DNA of 64,000 nt from Mycobacterium sp. 1081908.1 (GTDB taxonomy: Bacteria; Actinomycetota; Actinomycetes; Mycobacteriales; Mycobacteriaceae): contig NZ_LZLY01000103.1 of assembly GCF_001673535.1 (NCBI RefSeq), positions 1-64,000 on the forward strand. Reading direction: 5' to 3'. Positions 32,375 through 43,522 of this stretch are shown one piece after another. Under the pieces are notes generated by a model, which saw only the letters and a program-made list of their open reading frames with translations, did not search any database and was not told the DNA's origin. Each line of letters opens with the position of its first letter. The stretch's first letter is position 1. The position numbers and the translations under genes are program-made.

Positions 32375-33232
32375 GTGACCGTCTCCGACTCGGCCGCGCG
32401 GCAGCAAACCTCACCGGAAACACCTGCAACCGCCGCTCCTCGCGCCCGCACTGCCGCCTTTTTCGACCTGGACAAAACCATCATCGCCAAGTCCAGCACG
32501 CTGGCTTTCAGCAAACCCTTCTTCAACCAGGGGCTGCTCAACCGCCGCGCCGTGCTCAAGTCCAGCTACGCCCAGTTCATCTATCTGCTCTCCGGTGCTG
32601 ATCATGACCAGATGGACCGGATGCGCATCCACATGACGAACATGGTCGCCGGTTGGGACGTGGAACAGGTCAAGTCGATCGTCAACGAGACGCTGCACGA
32701 CATCGTGACCCCGCTGGTCTTCGCGGAAGCGGCCGACCTCATCGCGGCCCACAAACTGTGCGGCCGCGACGTCGTCGTGGTGTCGGCGTCCGGCGAAGAG
32801 ATCGTGGCGCCCATCGCCCGGGCGCTCGGTGCCACGCACGCGATGGCGACGCGGATGGTCGTCGCCGACGGCAAGTACACCGGCGAGATCGCGTTCTACT
32901 GCTACGGCGAAGGCAAGGTGCAGGCGATCCGCGAGCTGGCCGCGCGCGAGGGCTACCCGCTGGAACACTGCTACGCCTACTCCGACTCGATCACCGACCT
33001 GCCAATGCTCGAGGCCGTCGGCCACCCCAGCGTGGTCAACCCCGACCGCGGCTTGCGCAAAGAAGCGACCGAGCGCGGTTGGCCGGTGCTGATGTTTTCC
33101 CGGCCGGTGTCGCTGCGCGACCGGATCCCGGCCCCGTCGGGCGCCGCCATCGCGACCACCGCCGCGGTGGGCGTCACGGCGCTCGCCGCCGGCGCGGTCA
33201 CCTACTCTTTGCTGCGCCGCTTTGCCTTTTAG
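32375..33232 (+). CDS. HAD-superfamily IB hydrolase (Rv3661-like)
   Basis: A 285-residue SerB-like phosphatase. Motif I is AFFDLDKTII (nucleophile and acid aspartates), motif II VVSASGEEI, and motif IV YAYSDSITDLPML. A hydrophobic C-terminal helix (IATTAAVGVTALAAGAVTYSLL) suggests membrane attachment. The substrate is unknown; phosphoserine or a lysolipid phosphate are possible for this subfamily. It is flanked by two sRNA genes. Confidence 0.88.
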   Translation: MTVSDSAARQQTSPETPATAAPRARTAAFFDLDKTIIAKSSTLAFSKPFFNQGLLNRRAVLKSSYAQFIYLLSGADHDQMDRMRIHMTNMVAGWDVEQVKSIVNETLHDIVTPLVFAEAADLIAAHKLCGRDVVVVSASGEEIVAPIARALGATHAMATRMVVADGKYTGEIAFYCYGEGKVQAIRELAAREGYPLEHCYAYSDSITDLPMLEAVGHPSVVNPDRGLRKEATERGWPVLMFSRPVSLRDRIPAPSGAAIATTAAVGVTALAAGAVTYSLLRRFAF

Positions 33233-33278
33233 CGGGACAGCAAACATGCAATTCGTGCAATAGATTTTTGCTTCGCAA

Positions 33279-33308
33279 TTAGGCCTTGCTGTGCCTGGGG
33301 TCTAGTAG
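33279..33308 (+). promoter_or_regulatory. Candidate promoter of the Ms1-like RNA
   Basis: TTAGGC (33279-33284) and TCTAGT or TAGTAG (33301-33308) have 16-18 nt spacing. The predicted start at ~33313 would give an RNA of about 300 nt to the terminator below. Confidence 0.4.
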
Positions 33309-33312
33309 TACA

Positions 33313-33620
33313 AAGGAACCACGGAAGCTCGGTGAGGCCTAGGTCGATCCGGAAGAGAAGGATCGTTCTCCCGAACCGGGCGCCCAGCGCGGAACCCGGC
33401 ACCCACGCGGAGTCATAGCCGCGATAATGGCAGAAGTGTTGCGGGCCTGCGTAATTGCGAAAAGTGGAAAGCCCCGACGGCCCTTTGGGTGGGGTCGCAG
33501 CCGGAAACATCGCAAGATCGCCGAGGCCAACCCACGCAGCCCAGAAATGCACGCTTGGTAACCGAGTTCCGTGCTAGCGGGCGGCGGACCGAATAATTCG
33601 GGACGTCGCCCGCTTTACAT
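33313..33620 (+). ncRNA. Ms1 / MTS2823-like small RNA
   Basis: A ~390-base gene-free interval lies between the Rv3661-like and Rv3662c-like genes, the exact place of MTS2823 in M. tuberculosis, the Ms1 RNA that binds core RNA polymerase in stationary phase and is ~300 nt. A promoter near 33300, a hairpin CGATCC/GGATCG (33345-33350 with 33360-33365) and a strong terminator hairpin at 33576-33614 define a ~300-nt unit. The identity rests on position, size and structure, not on sequence alignment. Confidence 0.72.
33576..33614 (+). terminator. Terminator of the Ms1-like RNA
   Basis: An 18-bp imperfect stem with AGCGGGCG/CGCCCGCT at the base and CCGAA/TTCGG at the tip, loop TAA, followed by TTACATTTGT. 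It also lies downstream of the convergent gene ending at 33662 and could stop both. Confidence 0.7.
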
Positions 33621-33661
33621 TTGTGAAACAAATTCGGCGACGCCGATTTTGGCGCCGTCGG

Positions 33662-34420
33662 CTACCGATTCGGGAGCGATTCGGCGATCGACAAGGCCTC
33701 CTGCGCGCCGGCCTGCAGCGCCCGGCAACACAGCACCAGCCAGGCGCCGACGCCGTCCGGCGTGCCGGCCGCGAATCCGCGTGCGGCGTCGCGATAATCG
33801 GCCGGCTGCCGCATCCAACTCACCTCGGGCACGCCCAACCCGTGCGGGTCCAGCCCGCTGGCGATCGTCACCAGCCGCGACACCGCCCGGGCCACCACGC
33901 CGTCGGCGCTGCCAAACGGCCTGAGCGTCAGCAGCTCTCCGTGCGCGACCGCGGCCACCACCGGCGCCGGCGCGGCCGTGCGGCCGGTCACCAACTCCCC
34001 CAGCAACTCCAGCCGCGGCCCAACGTCGGCGTCGGCCCGCGGGCGCCCGAGCCGATCCTCGTCGACCTGGTCGGCCGCCGCGAGCACGTGCAGACGGGCC
34101 AGCGCCTGCAACGGCGCCCGTTGCCATATCCCGACCAGCGGCCCTCCCCCGCCCTCCAGCGCCTGGGCCACCCGCAGCGCTCCGCCGAAGACCGGCTCGC
34201 TCACCTGCGCCGCGTCCGCCAGATCGTCCAGCCGCACGGGACCGCCGTCGAGGACCGAAGAGGCGCGCGCCGCCCGCAACGCCGCTTCGGCGGCGGTCAC
34301 CGGCCAGCGCCGCAGATTGGCCGGGTGGCGGTGGGCGCGGCCCAGCGCGTCGCGGGCCCGATCGCTGGCCTCGGCGACGCCGGGGAGTTCCAGCAGCGGG
34401 GACAGGGGGTCGGCCGTCAC
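33662..34420 (-). CDS. Fic-like fold protein with degenerate active site (Rv3662c-like)
   Basis: A 252-residue mostly helical protein. The segment LLTLRPFGSADGVVARAVSRL lies where Fic proteins carry HPFxxGNGRxxR; the catalytic His is Arg and GNGR is absent, so AMP transfer is unlikely. Length and position match Rv3662c, sometimes labelled oxidoreductase without clear support. The start is GTG 34420. It is separated from dppD by 11 nt and may share its transcript. Confidence 0.7.
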   Translation of the reverse strand: MTADPLSPLLELPGVAEASDRARDALGRAHRHPANLRRWPVTAAEAALRAARASSVLDGGPVRLDDLADAAQVSEPVFGGALRVAQALEGGGGPLVGIWQRAPLQALARLHVLAAADQVDEDRLGRPRADADVGPRLELLGELVTGRTAAPAPVVAAVAHGELLTLRPFGSADGVVARAVSRLVTIASGLDPHGLGVPEVSWMRQPADYRDAARGFAAGTPDGVGAWLVLCCRALQAGAQEALSIAESLPNR

Positions 34421-34431
34421 AGCTTGTCAAC

Positions 34432-36060
34432 CTATCGGGGCGGCGCGGTTGGACGGGGGATGGCCTCCAGCAACCGGCGGGTGTACTCGTGGCCGGGCCG
34501 CGTGAACAGCTCCTCGGTGGGCGCCTGCTCCACCACCCGGCCGGCTTGCATCACCAGCACGTCATCGGCGATCTGCCGGATCACCGCCAGGTCATGGCTG
34601 ATGAACAGGTAGGTCAGGCCCATTTCGGCCTGCAGCTGGGCCAGCAGGTCGAGTATCTGCGCCTGCACGAGCACGTCGAGCGCCGAGACGGCCTCGTCGC
34701 ACACCAGCACCTCGGGCCGCAGCGCAAGCGCCCGGGCGATCGCCACCCGCTGCCGTTGGCCGCCGGATAGTTCGCGGGGCAGCCGCCGCAACACCGACGA
34801 CGGCAGCGCGACGTGGTCGACGAGCTCACGCACCGCCCGCTCGCGCTGCCTGCGGTCACCGACCCGGTGGATCCGCAGCGGCTCCTCGATGGCGCGAAAC
34901 ACCGAATACATGGGATCCAAACTGCTGTAAGGATTTTGGAACACCGGTTGCACGCGCCGGCGAAACGCCAGCGTCTTGTCCCGGTCCAACGCGTCGTCGA
35001 TCCGGGTGCCGTCGAAAACCACGGTGCCCGACGTGGGTCGCAGCAGACCCAACACCATCCGCGCCAGCGTCGACTTTCCCGACCCGGACTCGCCCGCGAT
35101 CGCCAGGGTGCTCGCGCGGCGCAACCGAAACGACACGGCGTCGACGGCGCGAAACTCCGCGTGCCGCTTTCCCAGCCACCGAGGCGCCCCCCGCGACTCT
35201 CGGTAGACCTTGGTCAGTTCCGAGACGACGAGGATGTCCCCGGCGGGCTCTGGGGCGCGCACGCGGGTTCGGGAGGGCCCCAGTGCCGGGGCGGCGGCCA
35301 CCAGCCGTCGGGTGTATTCGTGTCGCGGATCCGACAGGATGGCTTGCGCTGCACCGGATTCCACCACCGCGCCGCGGTGCACGACGATCACCGACTCGGC
35401 CCGTTCGGCGGCGAGGGCCAGGTCGTGGGTGATCAGCAGCAGCGCGGTGCCGAGCTGCTCGGTGAGCCCCTGCAAATGGTCGAGCACCTGCCGTTGGACG
35501 GTGACGTCGAGCGCGGACGTCGGTTCGTCCGCGATGAGCAGCTTCGGGCGTCCCGCCAACCCGATCGCGATCAGCGCGCGCTGGCACATGCCGCCGGATA
35601 GCTGATGGGGATACCGGCCGGCCTGTTTGGCCGGCTCCGGCATGCCCGCCTCGGCCAGCAGCTCGACGGCGCGGCGTCGGGACTCGCGGGTATCGGTGTT
35701 CGCGCGCAACGCTTCCCGGATCTGGAACCCCACCTTCCAGACCGGGTTGAGGTTGGTCATCGGGTCTTGGGGCACGTAGCCGATGGCGCGGCCCCTGATC
35801 GACCGCAGCGCGCGGCGGTCGGCGCCGGTGACGTCGCGGCCGTCGAACACGATGCGGCCGGCCGAGATTCGGCCGCCGGGCGGAAGCAGCCCGAGGATCG
35901 CGGCGGCCGTGGTTGATTTCCCGGATCCCGATTCGCCGACCACCGCGACGGTCTGGCCGCGCAGCACGGTCAGGTCCACGCCGCACACCGCGGGGGCATT
36001 CGCGCCGAACCTGACCTCCAGGCCCTCGACCGACAGCAGCGGCACGGCTTGCGTGTTCAC
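34432..36060 (-). CDS. dppD: Dipeptide/heme ABC importer, fused ATPase DppD
   Basis: A 542-residue protein with two complete ABC ATPase domains. Domain 1: Walker A GESGSGKST, signature LSGGM, Walker B LLIADEP. Domain 2: GESGSGKST, LSGGQ, VLVCDEA. Each domain ends with the oligopeptide-ABC tail (DPRHEYTRRL and RPGHEYTRRL). It energises uptake of peptides; the M. tuberculosis Dpp system also takes up heme. GTG 36060 overlaps the dppC stop as GTGA. Confidence 0.94.
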   Translation of the reverse strand: MNTQAVPLLSVEGLEVRFGANAPAVCGVDLTVLRGQTVAVVGESGSGKSTTAAAILGLLPPGGRISAGRIVFDGRDVTGADRRALRSIRGRAIGYVPQDPMTNLNPVWKVGFQIREALRANTDTRESRRRAVELLAEAGMPEPAKQAGRYPHQLSGGMCQRALIAIGLAGRPKLLIADEPTSALDVTVQRQVLDHLQGLTEQLGTALLLITHDLALAAERAESVIVVHRGAVVESGAAQAILSDPRHEYTRRLVAAAPALGPSRTRVRAPEPAGDILVVSELTKVYRESRGAPRWLGKRHAEFRAVDAVSFRLRRASTLAIAGESGSGKSTLARMVLGLLRPTSGTVVFDGTRIDDALDRDKTLAFRRRVQPVFQNPYSSLDPMYSVFRAIEEPLRIHRVGDRRQRERAVRELVDHVALPSSVLRRLPRELSGGQRQRVAIARALALRPEVLVCDEAVSALDVLVQAQILDLLAQLQAEMGLTYLFISHDLAVIRQIADDVLVMQAGRVVEQAPTEELFTRPGHEYTRRLLEAIPRPTAPPR

Positions 36061-36920
36061 GCGCGGAACGCCCGCGACGCCGGGTCCAGGGCGTCGCGCA
36101 GGGCGTCGCCCATCATCATGAACGCGAGCACCGTGATCGCCAGCGCGCCGGCCGGATAGAACAAAATGGGCGAGCCGGCACGCAGCCGGGTCTGCGCGAC
36201 GTTGATGTCGCCACCCCAGGACACCACCGTCGTCGGCAGCCCGACCCCCAGGTAGGACAGCGTCGCCTCCGTGACGATGAAGATGCCCAGGGCGATGGTC
36301 GCCACCGCGATCACCGGGCCCAGCGCGTTGGGCACCGCGTGGCGCAGCAGGATCTGAAACCTGCTCAAGCCCAACGCCTTCGCGGCCAACACGTAATCGC
36401 TGGCGCGAACCTCGAGCACCGCACCGCGGGCGATCCTGGCCACCTGAGGCCAGCCGAACAGGGCCAGGATGGCGATCACCGTCCACACCGTGCGGTGGTG
36501 CAGGACCTGCATCAGCACGATGGCGGCCAACAACAGCGGCAGCCCGAAAAACACGTCGGTGACACGGGAAACCGCCGCGTCGACCCAGCCACCGTAGAAG
36601 CCGGCCAGCGCGCCCAGCGCCCCGCCGACGACGAATACCACCAGGGTGGCGCCCAGCCCGACGCTGACCGATGCGCGCGCGCCGTACACCGTTCGCGCGT
36701 AAATGTCGTGGCCCTGCAGATCGGTGCCGAACCAGTGCGCCGCCGACGGCGCCAGCATGCTCTGGCCGGGATCGGCATAGCTGGGATCGGCCGCGGTGAA
36801 CAGCCCCGGAAACGCGGCCACCACGACGATGAACACGATAAGCGCGCCGGCGGCGAAGAACTTCGGCCGCCGGCGCAGCTTGCGCCATGCCTCGCCCCAG
36901 AACCCGGAGTGCTCAGCCAT
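36057..36920 (-). CDS. dppC: Dpp importer permease DppC
   Basis: A 287-residue inner-membrane permease with six helices, an N-terminal extracytoplasmic loop (FGTDLQGHDIYARTVYGAR, typical of OppC/DppC) and the EAA loop ASDYVLAAKALGLSRFQILLRH for ATPase contact. It overlaps dppB by 8 bp and dppD by 4 bp. Confidence 0.94.
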   Translation of the reverse strand: MAEHSGFWGEAWRKLRRRPKFFAAGALIVFIVVVAAFPGLFTAADPSYADPGQSMLAPSAAHWFGTDLQGHDIYARTVYGARASVSVGLGATLVVFVVGGALGALAGFYGGWVDAAVSRVTDVFFGLPLLLAAIVLMQVLHHRTVWTVIAILALFGWPQVARIARGAVLEVRASDYVLAAKALGLSRFQILLRHAVPNALGPVIAVATIALGIFIVTEATLSYLGVGLPTTVVSWGGDINVAQTRLRAGSPILFYPAGALAITVLAFMMMGDALRDALDPASRAFRA

Positions 36921-37839
36921 AGCGGATCCGGGGGTCCAGGGCCGCGTAGAGCAGGTCCACCAACAGATTGGTGATCAGATAGATCAGGATCAGCACCGTC
37001 ACGATCGACACCACCGTCGGCGCCTCCTGCCGGGTGACCGCCTGATACAGCACCCCGCCGACGCCGTGGATGTTGAAGATGCCTTCGGTCACAATGGCTC
37101 CGCCCATCAACGCGCCCAGATCCGCGCCCAGGAAGGTCACCACCGGGATGAGCGAGTTCCGCAGGATGTGCACCGTCACCACCCGGGGCCGCGACAACCC
37201 CTTGGCGGTGGCGGTGCGGACGTAGTCCGCGTGCGCATTTGCCGCCACCGAGGAGCGGGTCAACCGCACCACGTAGGCGAATGACACCGCGCCCAACACG
37301 ATCCCGGGCAACAGCAGCCGCCCGAAGGTCGCCCGCTCGCCCACCGTGACGGGAGCGATCCCCAGCCGCACCCCGAAAACGAATTGCGCCAGGAAGCCCA
37401 GCACGAAAATCGGGATCGCGATGATGATCAGCCCCGTGATGAGCACCGTGGCGTCGAAGAGGCCGCCTTGACGCAGGCCGGCGATCACACCGAACCCGAT
37501 GCCCAGCACCGCCTCCACCACCAGGGCGATCAGCGCCAGCCGGACGGTCACCGGAAAGGCGTGTGCGAGAACGGAACTGACCGGTAGGCCCGAATAGGCG
37601 CGCCCGAGGTCGCCGCGGAAGATGCCGCCCAGGTAGCGCAGGTACTGGATCAGGAAGGGATCGTCGAGGTGGTAACGGGTGCGCAGCGCGGCGGCCACCG
37701 CCGGGGTCAGCGGCCGATCCCCGGCGATCGCGGCCACCGGGTCACCGGGTAGCAGGAAGACCATGCCGTAGATCAGCAGGGTGGCGCCGAGGAAAACGGG
37801 CACCATGACGGCGATCCGGCGCGCTATGTACCAACCCAT
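36913..37839 (-). CDS. dppB: Dpp importer permease DppB
   Basis: A 308-residue permease. The start MGWYIARRIAVMVPVFLGAT and LLPGDPVAAIAGDRPLTP are typical of OppB/DppB; the EAA loop reads ADYVRTATAKGLSRPRVVTVH. Six helices. Starts 1 nt after the dppA stop, so the four genes form one transcript. Confidence 0.94.
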   Translation of the reverse strand: MGWYIARRIAVMVPVFLGATLLIYGMVFLLPGDPVAAIAGDRPLTPAVAAALRTRYHLDDPFLIQYLRYLGGIFRGDLGRAYSGLPVSSVLAHAFPVTVRLALIALVVEAVLGIGFGVIAGLRQGGLFDATVLITGLIIIAIPIFVLGFLAQFVFGVRLGIAPVTVGERATFGRLLLPGIVLGAVSFAYVVRLTRSSVAANAHADYVRTATAKGLSRPRVVTVHILRNSLIPVVTFLGADLGALMGGAIVTEGIFNIHGVGGVLYQAVTRQEAPTVVSIVTVLILIYLITNLLVDLLYAALDPRIRYG

Positions 37840-37840
37840 T

Positions 37841-39445
37841 TCAGGCCTTGACGATGTTCTCGTAGTCGGGCAGCCCGTTCCATGTCACCGTGACGCCCCG
37901 CACCGCCGACGACCATCCCACCACGGCGATGTAGTACCACAGCGGCACGGCGGGCATGTCGTGCAGCAGGATTCGCTGTGCGGCGTTGGCCAGCACGTCC
38001 GCCTCCTGCAGGCTGGGCGCGGCCTCGGCGCGGGCCAGCGCGGCATCGAACTCGCGGCTGGAGTATCCGACGTCGTTGGATCCCGCGCCGGTGGCGTACA
38101 GCGGGGCGAGGAACTCGATCATCGACGGATAGTCCCCGATCCAGCCCGCACGGAACGCGGTGTCGATCTTGCGGCTGGTGATCAGGGTGCGGTATCCCGC
38201 GAAGGTGGGGTGCGGCGCGCCCGCGGCGTCGATGCCCAGCACGTTCTTGATGCTGTTGGCCACCGCGTCCACCCACTCCTGATGGCCGCTGTCGGCGTTG
38301 TAGGCGATCAGGTAGCGGCCGCTCCACGGTGAGATCGCGTCGGCCCGCGCCCAGAGCTGCCGGGCCCGTTCGGGGTTGAAATCCAACGCGTCGTTGCCGG
38401 GGATGTTCGGGTCGAACCCCGGCAGGGATCGGGCGGTGAAATCGCGCGCCGGGCTGCGGGTCCCGTTGAATATCTGCTGACAGATCTGCGGACGGTTGAC
38501 GGCCGCCGACAACGCTAGCCGGCGCAGCCGGCCCTCCTCACCGCCGAAGTGCGGCAGCCGCAGCGGCGTGTCGAGCGACTGGCTGACGGCGACGGGCCCG
38601 CTGGCGGCGTTGCCGCCCAGGTCGCGCTTGTAGATCGTCAGCGCGCTCGTCGGAATCGTGTCCAGGACATCGAGATTTCCTGACAGCAGGTCGGCGTAGG
38701 CGGTGTCCAGGTTGCCGTAGAACTCGAACCTCAGGCCTTTGTTGTGCGGCATCCGGTTGCCGCGATATCCGGGGTTGGGCTTCAGGTCGATCTTGACGTT
38801 GTGTTCCCAGGCCGGCCCGTCGGGGCTGTCGGCCAGCTGGTAGGGGCCGTCGCCCACCGGGCTGCGACCGAACGCCGCCATGTCACGAAATGCCATGTCC
38901 GGCAACGGATAGAACGCGCTATGGCCCAGCCGCAACATGAAGTCGACGGTGGGCGCCTTGAGCCGCACGGTGAATTCCAGATCGTTGACCACCCGCAGGC
39001 CGGACATGGTGGTGCGTTTCGGATCGCCGCCGGCAACCTCATCGAACCCGTCGATCGGGCTGAAAAAGTCCTGCTGTAGTTGGGCATTGGTGCTCAGGGC
39101 CCCATAATTCCACGCGTCGACGAACGAGTGGGCCGTGACCGGTGAGCCGTCGGTGAACTTCCAGCCGGGTTTGAGAATGATCCGGTAGTTGACGTTGTCG
39201 GTGGTCTCGATCGACTGCGCCACCTCCGGCGACGGTTTGCCGGCGGCATCGTAGGAAACCAGGCCGGCGAACAACCGATCCAGGATCCGCCCGCCCAGGC
39301 TGTCGTTGGTGCCGGTTGGAATCAGCGGGTTCGGCGGCTCACCGCCGTTGACCACCACGACATCGGGGCTGAGCATGCCGCCACCACAGCCGACGGCCAG
39401 CATTCCGGCGGCAAGGACGGCCAGCGCGGCAAGCATCCGACGCAT
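37841..39445 (-). CDS. dppA: Dpp importer substrate-binding lipoprotein DppA
   Basis: A 534-residue lipoprotein of the SBP5 family. Signal peptide MRRMLAALAVLAAGML with lipobox AVGC (lipidated Cys near residue 20). Typical SBP5 segments: GRILDRLFAGLVSYD, WKFTDGSPVTAHSFVDAW and GDYPSMIEFLAPLY. It binds peptides outside the membrane; the M. tuberculosis protein also binds heme. First gene of dppABCD. Confidence 0.93.
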   Translation of the reverse strand: MRRMLAALAVLAAGMLAVGCGGGMLSPDVVVVNGGEPPNPLIPTGTNDSLGGRILDRLFAGLVSYDAAGKPSPEVAQSIETTDNVNYRIILKPGWKFTDGSPVTAHSFVDAWNYGALSTNAQLQQDFFSPIDGFDEVAGGDPKRTTMSGLRVVNDLEFTVRLKAPTVDFMLRLGHSAFYPLPDMAFRDMAAFGRSPVGDGPYQLADSPDGPAWEHNVKIDLKPNPGYRGNRMPHNKGLRFEFYGNLDTAYADLLSGNLDVLDTIPTSALTIYKRDLGGNAASGPVAVSQSLDTPLRLPHFGGEEGRLRRLALSAAVNRPQICQQIFNGTRSPARDFTARSLPGFDPNIPGNDALDFNPERARQLWARADAISPWSGRYLIAYNADSGHQEWVDAVANSIKNVLGIDAAGAPHPTFAGYRTLITSRKIDTAFRAGWIGDYPSMIEFLAPLYATGAGSNDVGYSSREFDAALARAEAAPSLQEADVLANAAQRILLHDMPAVPLWYYIAVVGWSSAVRGVTVTWNGLPDYENIVKA

Positions 39446-39500
39446 GCCAGCGACCTTAAGGCCTGCGGCGTCGCTGGCCGAACGGGACGCGCGCCGCGAC

Positions 39501-39506
39501 TAGGAT
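39501..39506 (+). promoter_or_regulatory. -10 element of the gene at 39513, leaderless spacing
   Basis: TAGGAT ends 6 nt before GTG 39513. Confidence 0.55.
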
Positions 39507-39512
39507 GGCGCC

Positions 39513-40208
39513 GTGACCGCGCGCGAAGTCGGCCTTCAGGTTGGATATCTGGCGGCGCTGGTCGGGGTTCCGGCGATCGGGCTGATCTGCCTGATACTCG
39601 GATTGCGATCGCGCAACCGCGCGCGCCCGGTCACCCTCGGGTCTCCGCATCCGCCGCCGCAGCCCCGCGCCGGAAAGTCGGGCACCGCGCTCATCGTCGT
39701 CGGCTCCGTGTTGCTGACCTTAGGCGCGCTGGGGATCGCCGGAAACCTCGTGCGACTGAACAAGAGGAGCCTGTTCGACACCGACAAGTCCATGTCGGTG
39801 GGCCAGTGCATCGACCAAAACGCTTTTCTCGCACGGTCTTTCAGTTCAAGCCCGGCCAACGACTGTGCCAACCCGGCGAATACCTATCAACTAGCCTTCA
39901 AGGGCGTCCCCTCGGCGAACTGCCCGGACGGCAAGCGCGATTCCTCCGTCTACAGCCGCTACACCGACGACGCCGCCATCCTGTGCTTCGCGCTGAACCT
40001 GCAGCAGGGCCGCTGCTACCAGCTGACCAACGGATCCGAAAACCTGACGCTGCGGCCGGACGACTGCGGCGAGCCCCAGCCGACGCTGGACAGGGTCGTC
40101 CAGCGCATCGACGGCAGCACGGACGCCGCCCGATGCCCGCCCGGCGACAAGGCCATCGCTTATCCGGCCCCGCCGCGCGTCTACTGCCTGGCACGCGCCG
40201 GCACCTAA
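39513..40208 (+). CDS. Two-helix membrane protein with cysteine-rich outer domain
   Basis: A 231-residue protein. Helix 1 (VGYLAALVGVPAIGLICLIL) and helix 2 (ALIVVGSVLLTLGALGIAG) are linked by a Pro/Arg-rich cytoplasmic loop; residues ~85-231 lie outside and hold eight cysteines (for example VGQCIDQ, NDCANP, ANCPDG, LCFALN, GRCYQL). The outer part resembles actinobacterial LppU/septum-formation-type domains, with MSVGQCI. Probably disulfide-bonded; function unknown. No counterpart is recalled between Rv3666c and Rv3667. Confidence 0.7.
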   Translation: MTAREVGLQVGYLAALVGVPAIGLICLILGLRSRNRARPVTLGSPHPPPQPRAGKSGTALIVVGSVLLTLGALGIAGNLVRLNKRSLFDTDKSMSVGQCIDQNAFLARSFSSSPANDCANPANTYQLAFKGVPSANCPDGKRDSSVYSRYTDDAAILCFALNLQQGRCYQLTNGSENLTLRPDDCGEPQPTLDRVVQRIDGSTDAARCPPGDKAIAYPAPPRVYCLARAGT

Positions 40209-40214
40209 ACGCAA

Positions 40215-40751
40215 TCAGCCCGCGGTGACGGGATGGACCTCCAGCCGGCACGCTTCGAGGGCGGCCGGCACGGTGAACACCTGCATGATCGCCGGCGGGC
40301 TGACGACCAGGTCGGTGTAGCCGGGGCAGGGGTTGCCGTCGGCGTCGACGGCCATGCCCTCCACGACCGCCTGCCCCTGGCTCGACAGCGACAGCGTGAC
40401 GGTCGGCGGGACCTCGACGCCGGAGGGCAGCCCACCCAGGTACCCGCGCGGCGTCGGCTGGGCGTGGATGAGCGGTCCGCCGGCGCCCGAGTCGACGCCC
40501 GGGTAGCCGCTGAGCGTGCACGGATCCGCGCCGCCGGCGAGGGCGAACAGCAGGGTCACCCCGCGGTGGCCGACCGCGGCCTGCGTCGGTGAAGCGCTGA
40601 CGGCGACCTGTTCCGACCAGCACGGCGTCGGCTGGTCGATGGCGTCGGACGGCTCGGCCCATGCAGACGGCATCAGCATCCCCGTCGCCGCGTAAGCCGT
40701 TGCGGCCGCGGCTAAGCTGAGCGCCACGCGGCGCGCCTGCGATCCCCGCAC
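40215..40751 (-). CDS. Secreted DUF4232 protein
   Basis: A 178-residue exported protein: signal peptide with core ALSLAAAATAYAATGML and likely cleavage after SAWA. The mature domain shows the DUF4232 pattern: SASPTQAAVGHRGVTLLFAL, CTLSGYPGVD and a C-terminal CRLEVHPV. GTG 40751 lies 7 nt after CATAAT on the minus strand. The role of the family is unknown. Convergent with the gene at 39513, stops 6 nt apart. Confidence 0.78.
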   Translation of the reverse strand: MRGSQARRVALSLAAAATAYAATGMLMPSAWAEPSDAIDQPTPCWSEQVAVSASPTQAAVGHRGVTLLFALAGGADPCTLSGYPGVDSGAGGPLIHAQPTPRGYLGGLPSGVEVPPTVTLSLSSQGQAVVEGMAVDADGNPCPGYTDLVVSPPAIMQVFTVPAALEACRLEVHPVTAG

Positions 40752-40758
40752 ACCGGTG

Positions 40759-40764
40759 ATTATG
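40759..40764 (-). promoter_or_regulatory. -10 element of the DUF4232 gene, leaderless spacing
   Basis: CATAAT on the minus strand, one base from TATAAT, ends 7 nt before GTG 40751. Confidence 0.45.
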
Positions 40765-40866
40765 CGGCACGCGAGCGGGTTTGACCCCGGATCGGGCAGC
40801 GGGTTTTCACTTCGAAGGTCTAGGCTCACTGACGGTTGACGAGGCCTCGACGCTAGGAGGAAACCA

Positions 40867-42816
<1,950 letters not shown>

Positions 42817-42826
42817 GCAAGCCCGC

Positions 42827-43522
42827 TCAGCCCGCCAGCGGCACGAATCCCGCGCCGGCGCGGTGCTTGGCGTTGATGTCGGCGAGGTCGGCGTTGATCG
42901 ACATCACCACCGCCGGGGTGTGCAGCGGGATGAATTTGATGATGCACGTCGGCAGGTTGTCGCTGAACGCCCCGTGAATCATGCCGACCAACAGGTTGTT
43001 GACGGTCACCGGCGCCCCGGAGTCACCGGGCTGGCCGCACACCTGCATCACGATGGTGCCGGGGTCCTGGCCCGGCCCCCAGGTGACCCCGCAGGAATTG
43101 CCGGTCGTGCGGCCCTGCTTGCAGGCGACCTGCCCGAACGTGGGATCCGGGCCGATGCCGCTGATCACGAAGCCGTTGTAGTTGGAAACGGGCGCCACCT
43201 TTGCGGGGTCGAACTTGATCACCGCGTAGTCCAAATTGTCGTTGCCCGCGACCATCACGCCCAGCGGGCCGCGGTCCTGGGCGGCCTCGGCCGCGACCTG
43301 CGCGCCCGGACCGCCGCAGTGCGCCGAGGTGAACCCGATCAGCTCGCCGGCGGCGTCGGTGCCGATCGTCGTCAGGGTGCACATGGTGTCCCCGTTGATG
43401 ACGATGCCGGCGCCGCCGCCCATCGGGACCCGGTCGTCGGCGCCCGCCCGGGCGGGGACGCTCATCAGCGCCACGAGCACGGCCACCATCGCCGCCTGAT
43501 AGCAACGGTAGGCCGTCTGCAA
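42827..43522 (-). CDS. Secreted trypsin-like serine protease (Rv3668c-like)
   Basis: A 231-residue exported S1-type protease. Hydrophobic signal region QAAMVAVLVALMSVPARA, then the triad: His in TSAHCGG, Asp in NLDYAVIKF, Ser in GQPGDSGAPV. Cysteines in CTLTT/AHC and CKQG/SCGV/QVCG could form disulfides. TTG 43522 gives nearly the Rv3668c length; ATG 43489 is an alternative with a weak signal peptide. Convergent with acs, 10-nt gap. Confidence 0.85.
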   Translation of the reverse strand: MQTAYRCYQAAMVAVLVALMSVPARAGADDRVPMGGGAGIVINGDTMCTLTTIGTDAAGELIGFTSAHCGGPGAQVAAEAAQDRGPLGVMVAGNDNLDYAVIKFDPAKVAPVSNYNGFVISGIGPDPTFGQVACKQGRTTGNSCGVTWGPGQDPGTIVMQVCGQPGDSGAPVTVNNLLVGMIHGAFSDNLPTCIIKFIPLHTPAVVMSINADLADINAKHRAGAGFVPLAG

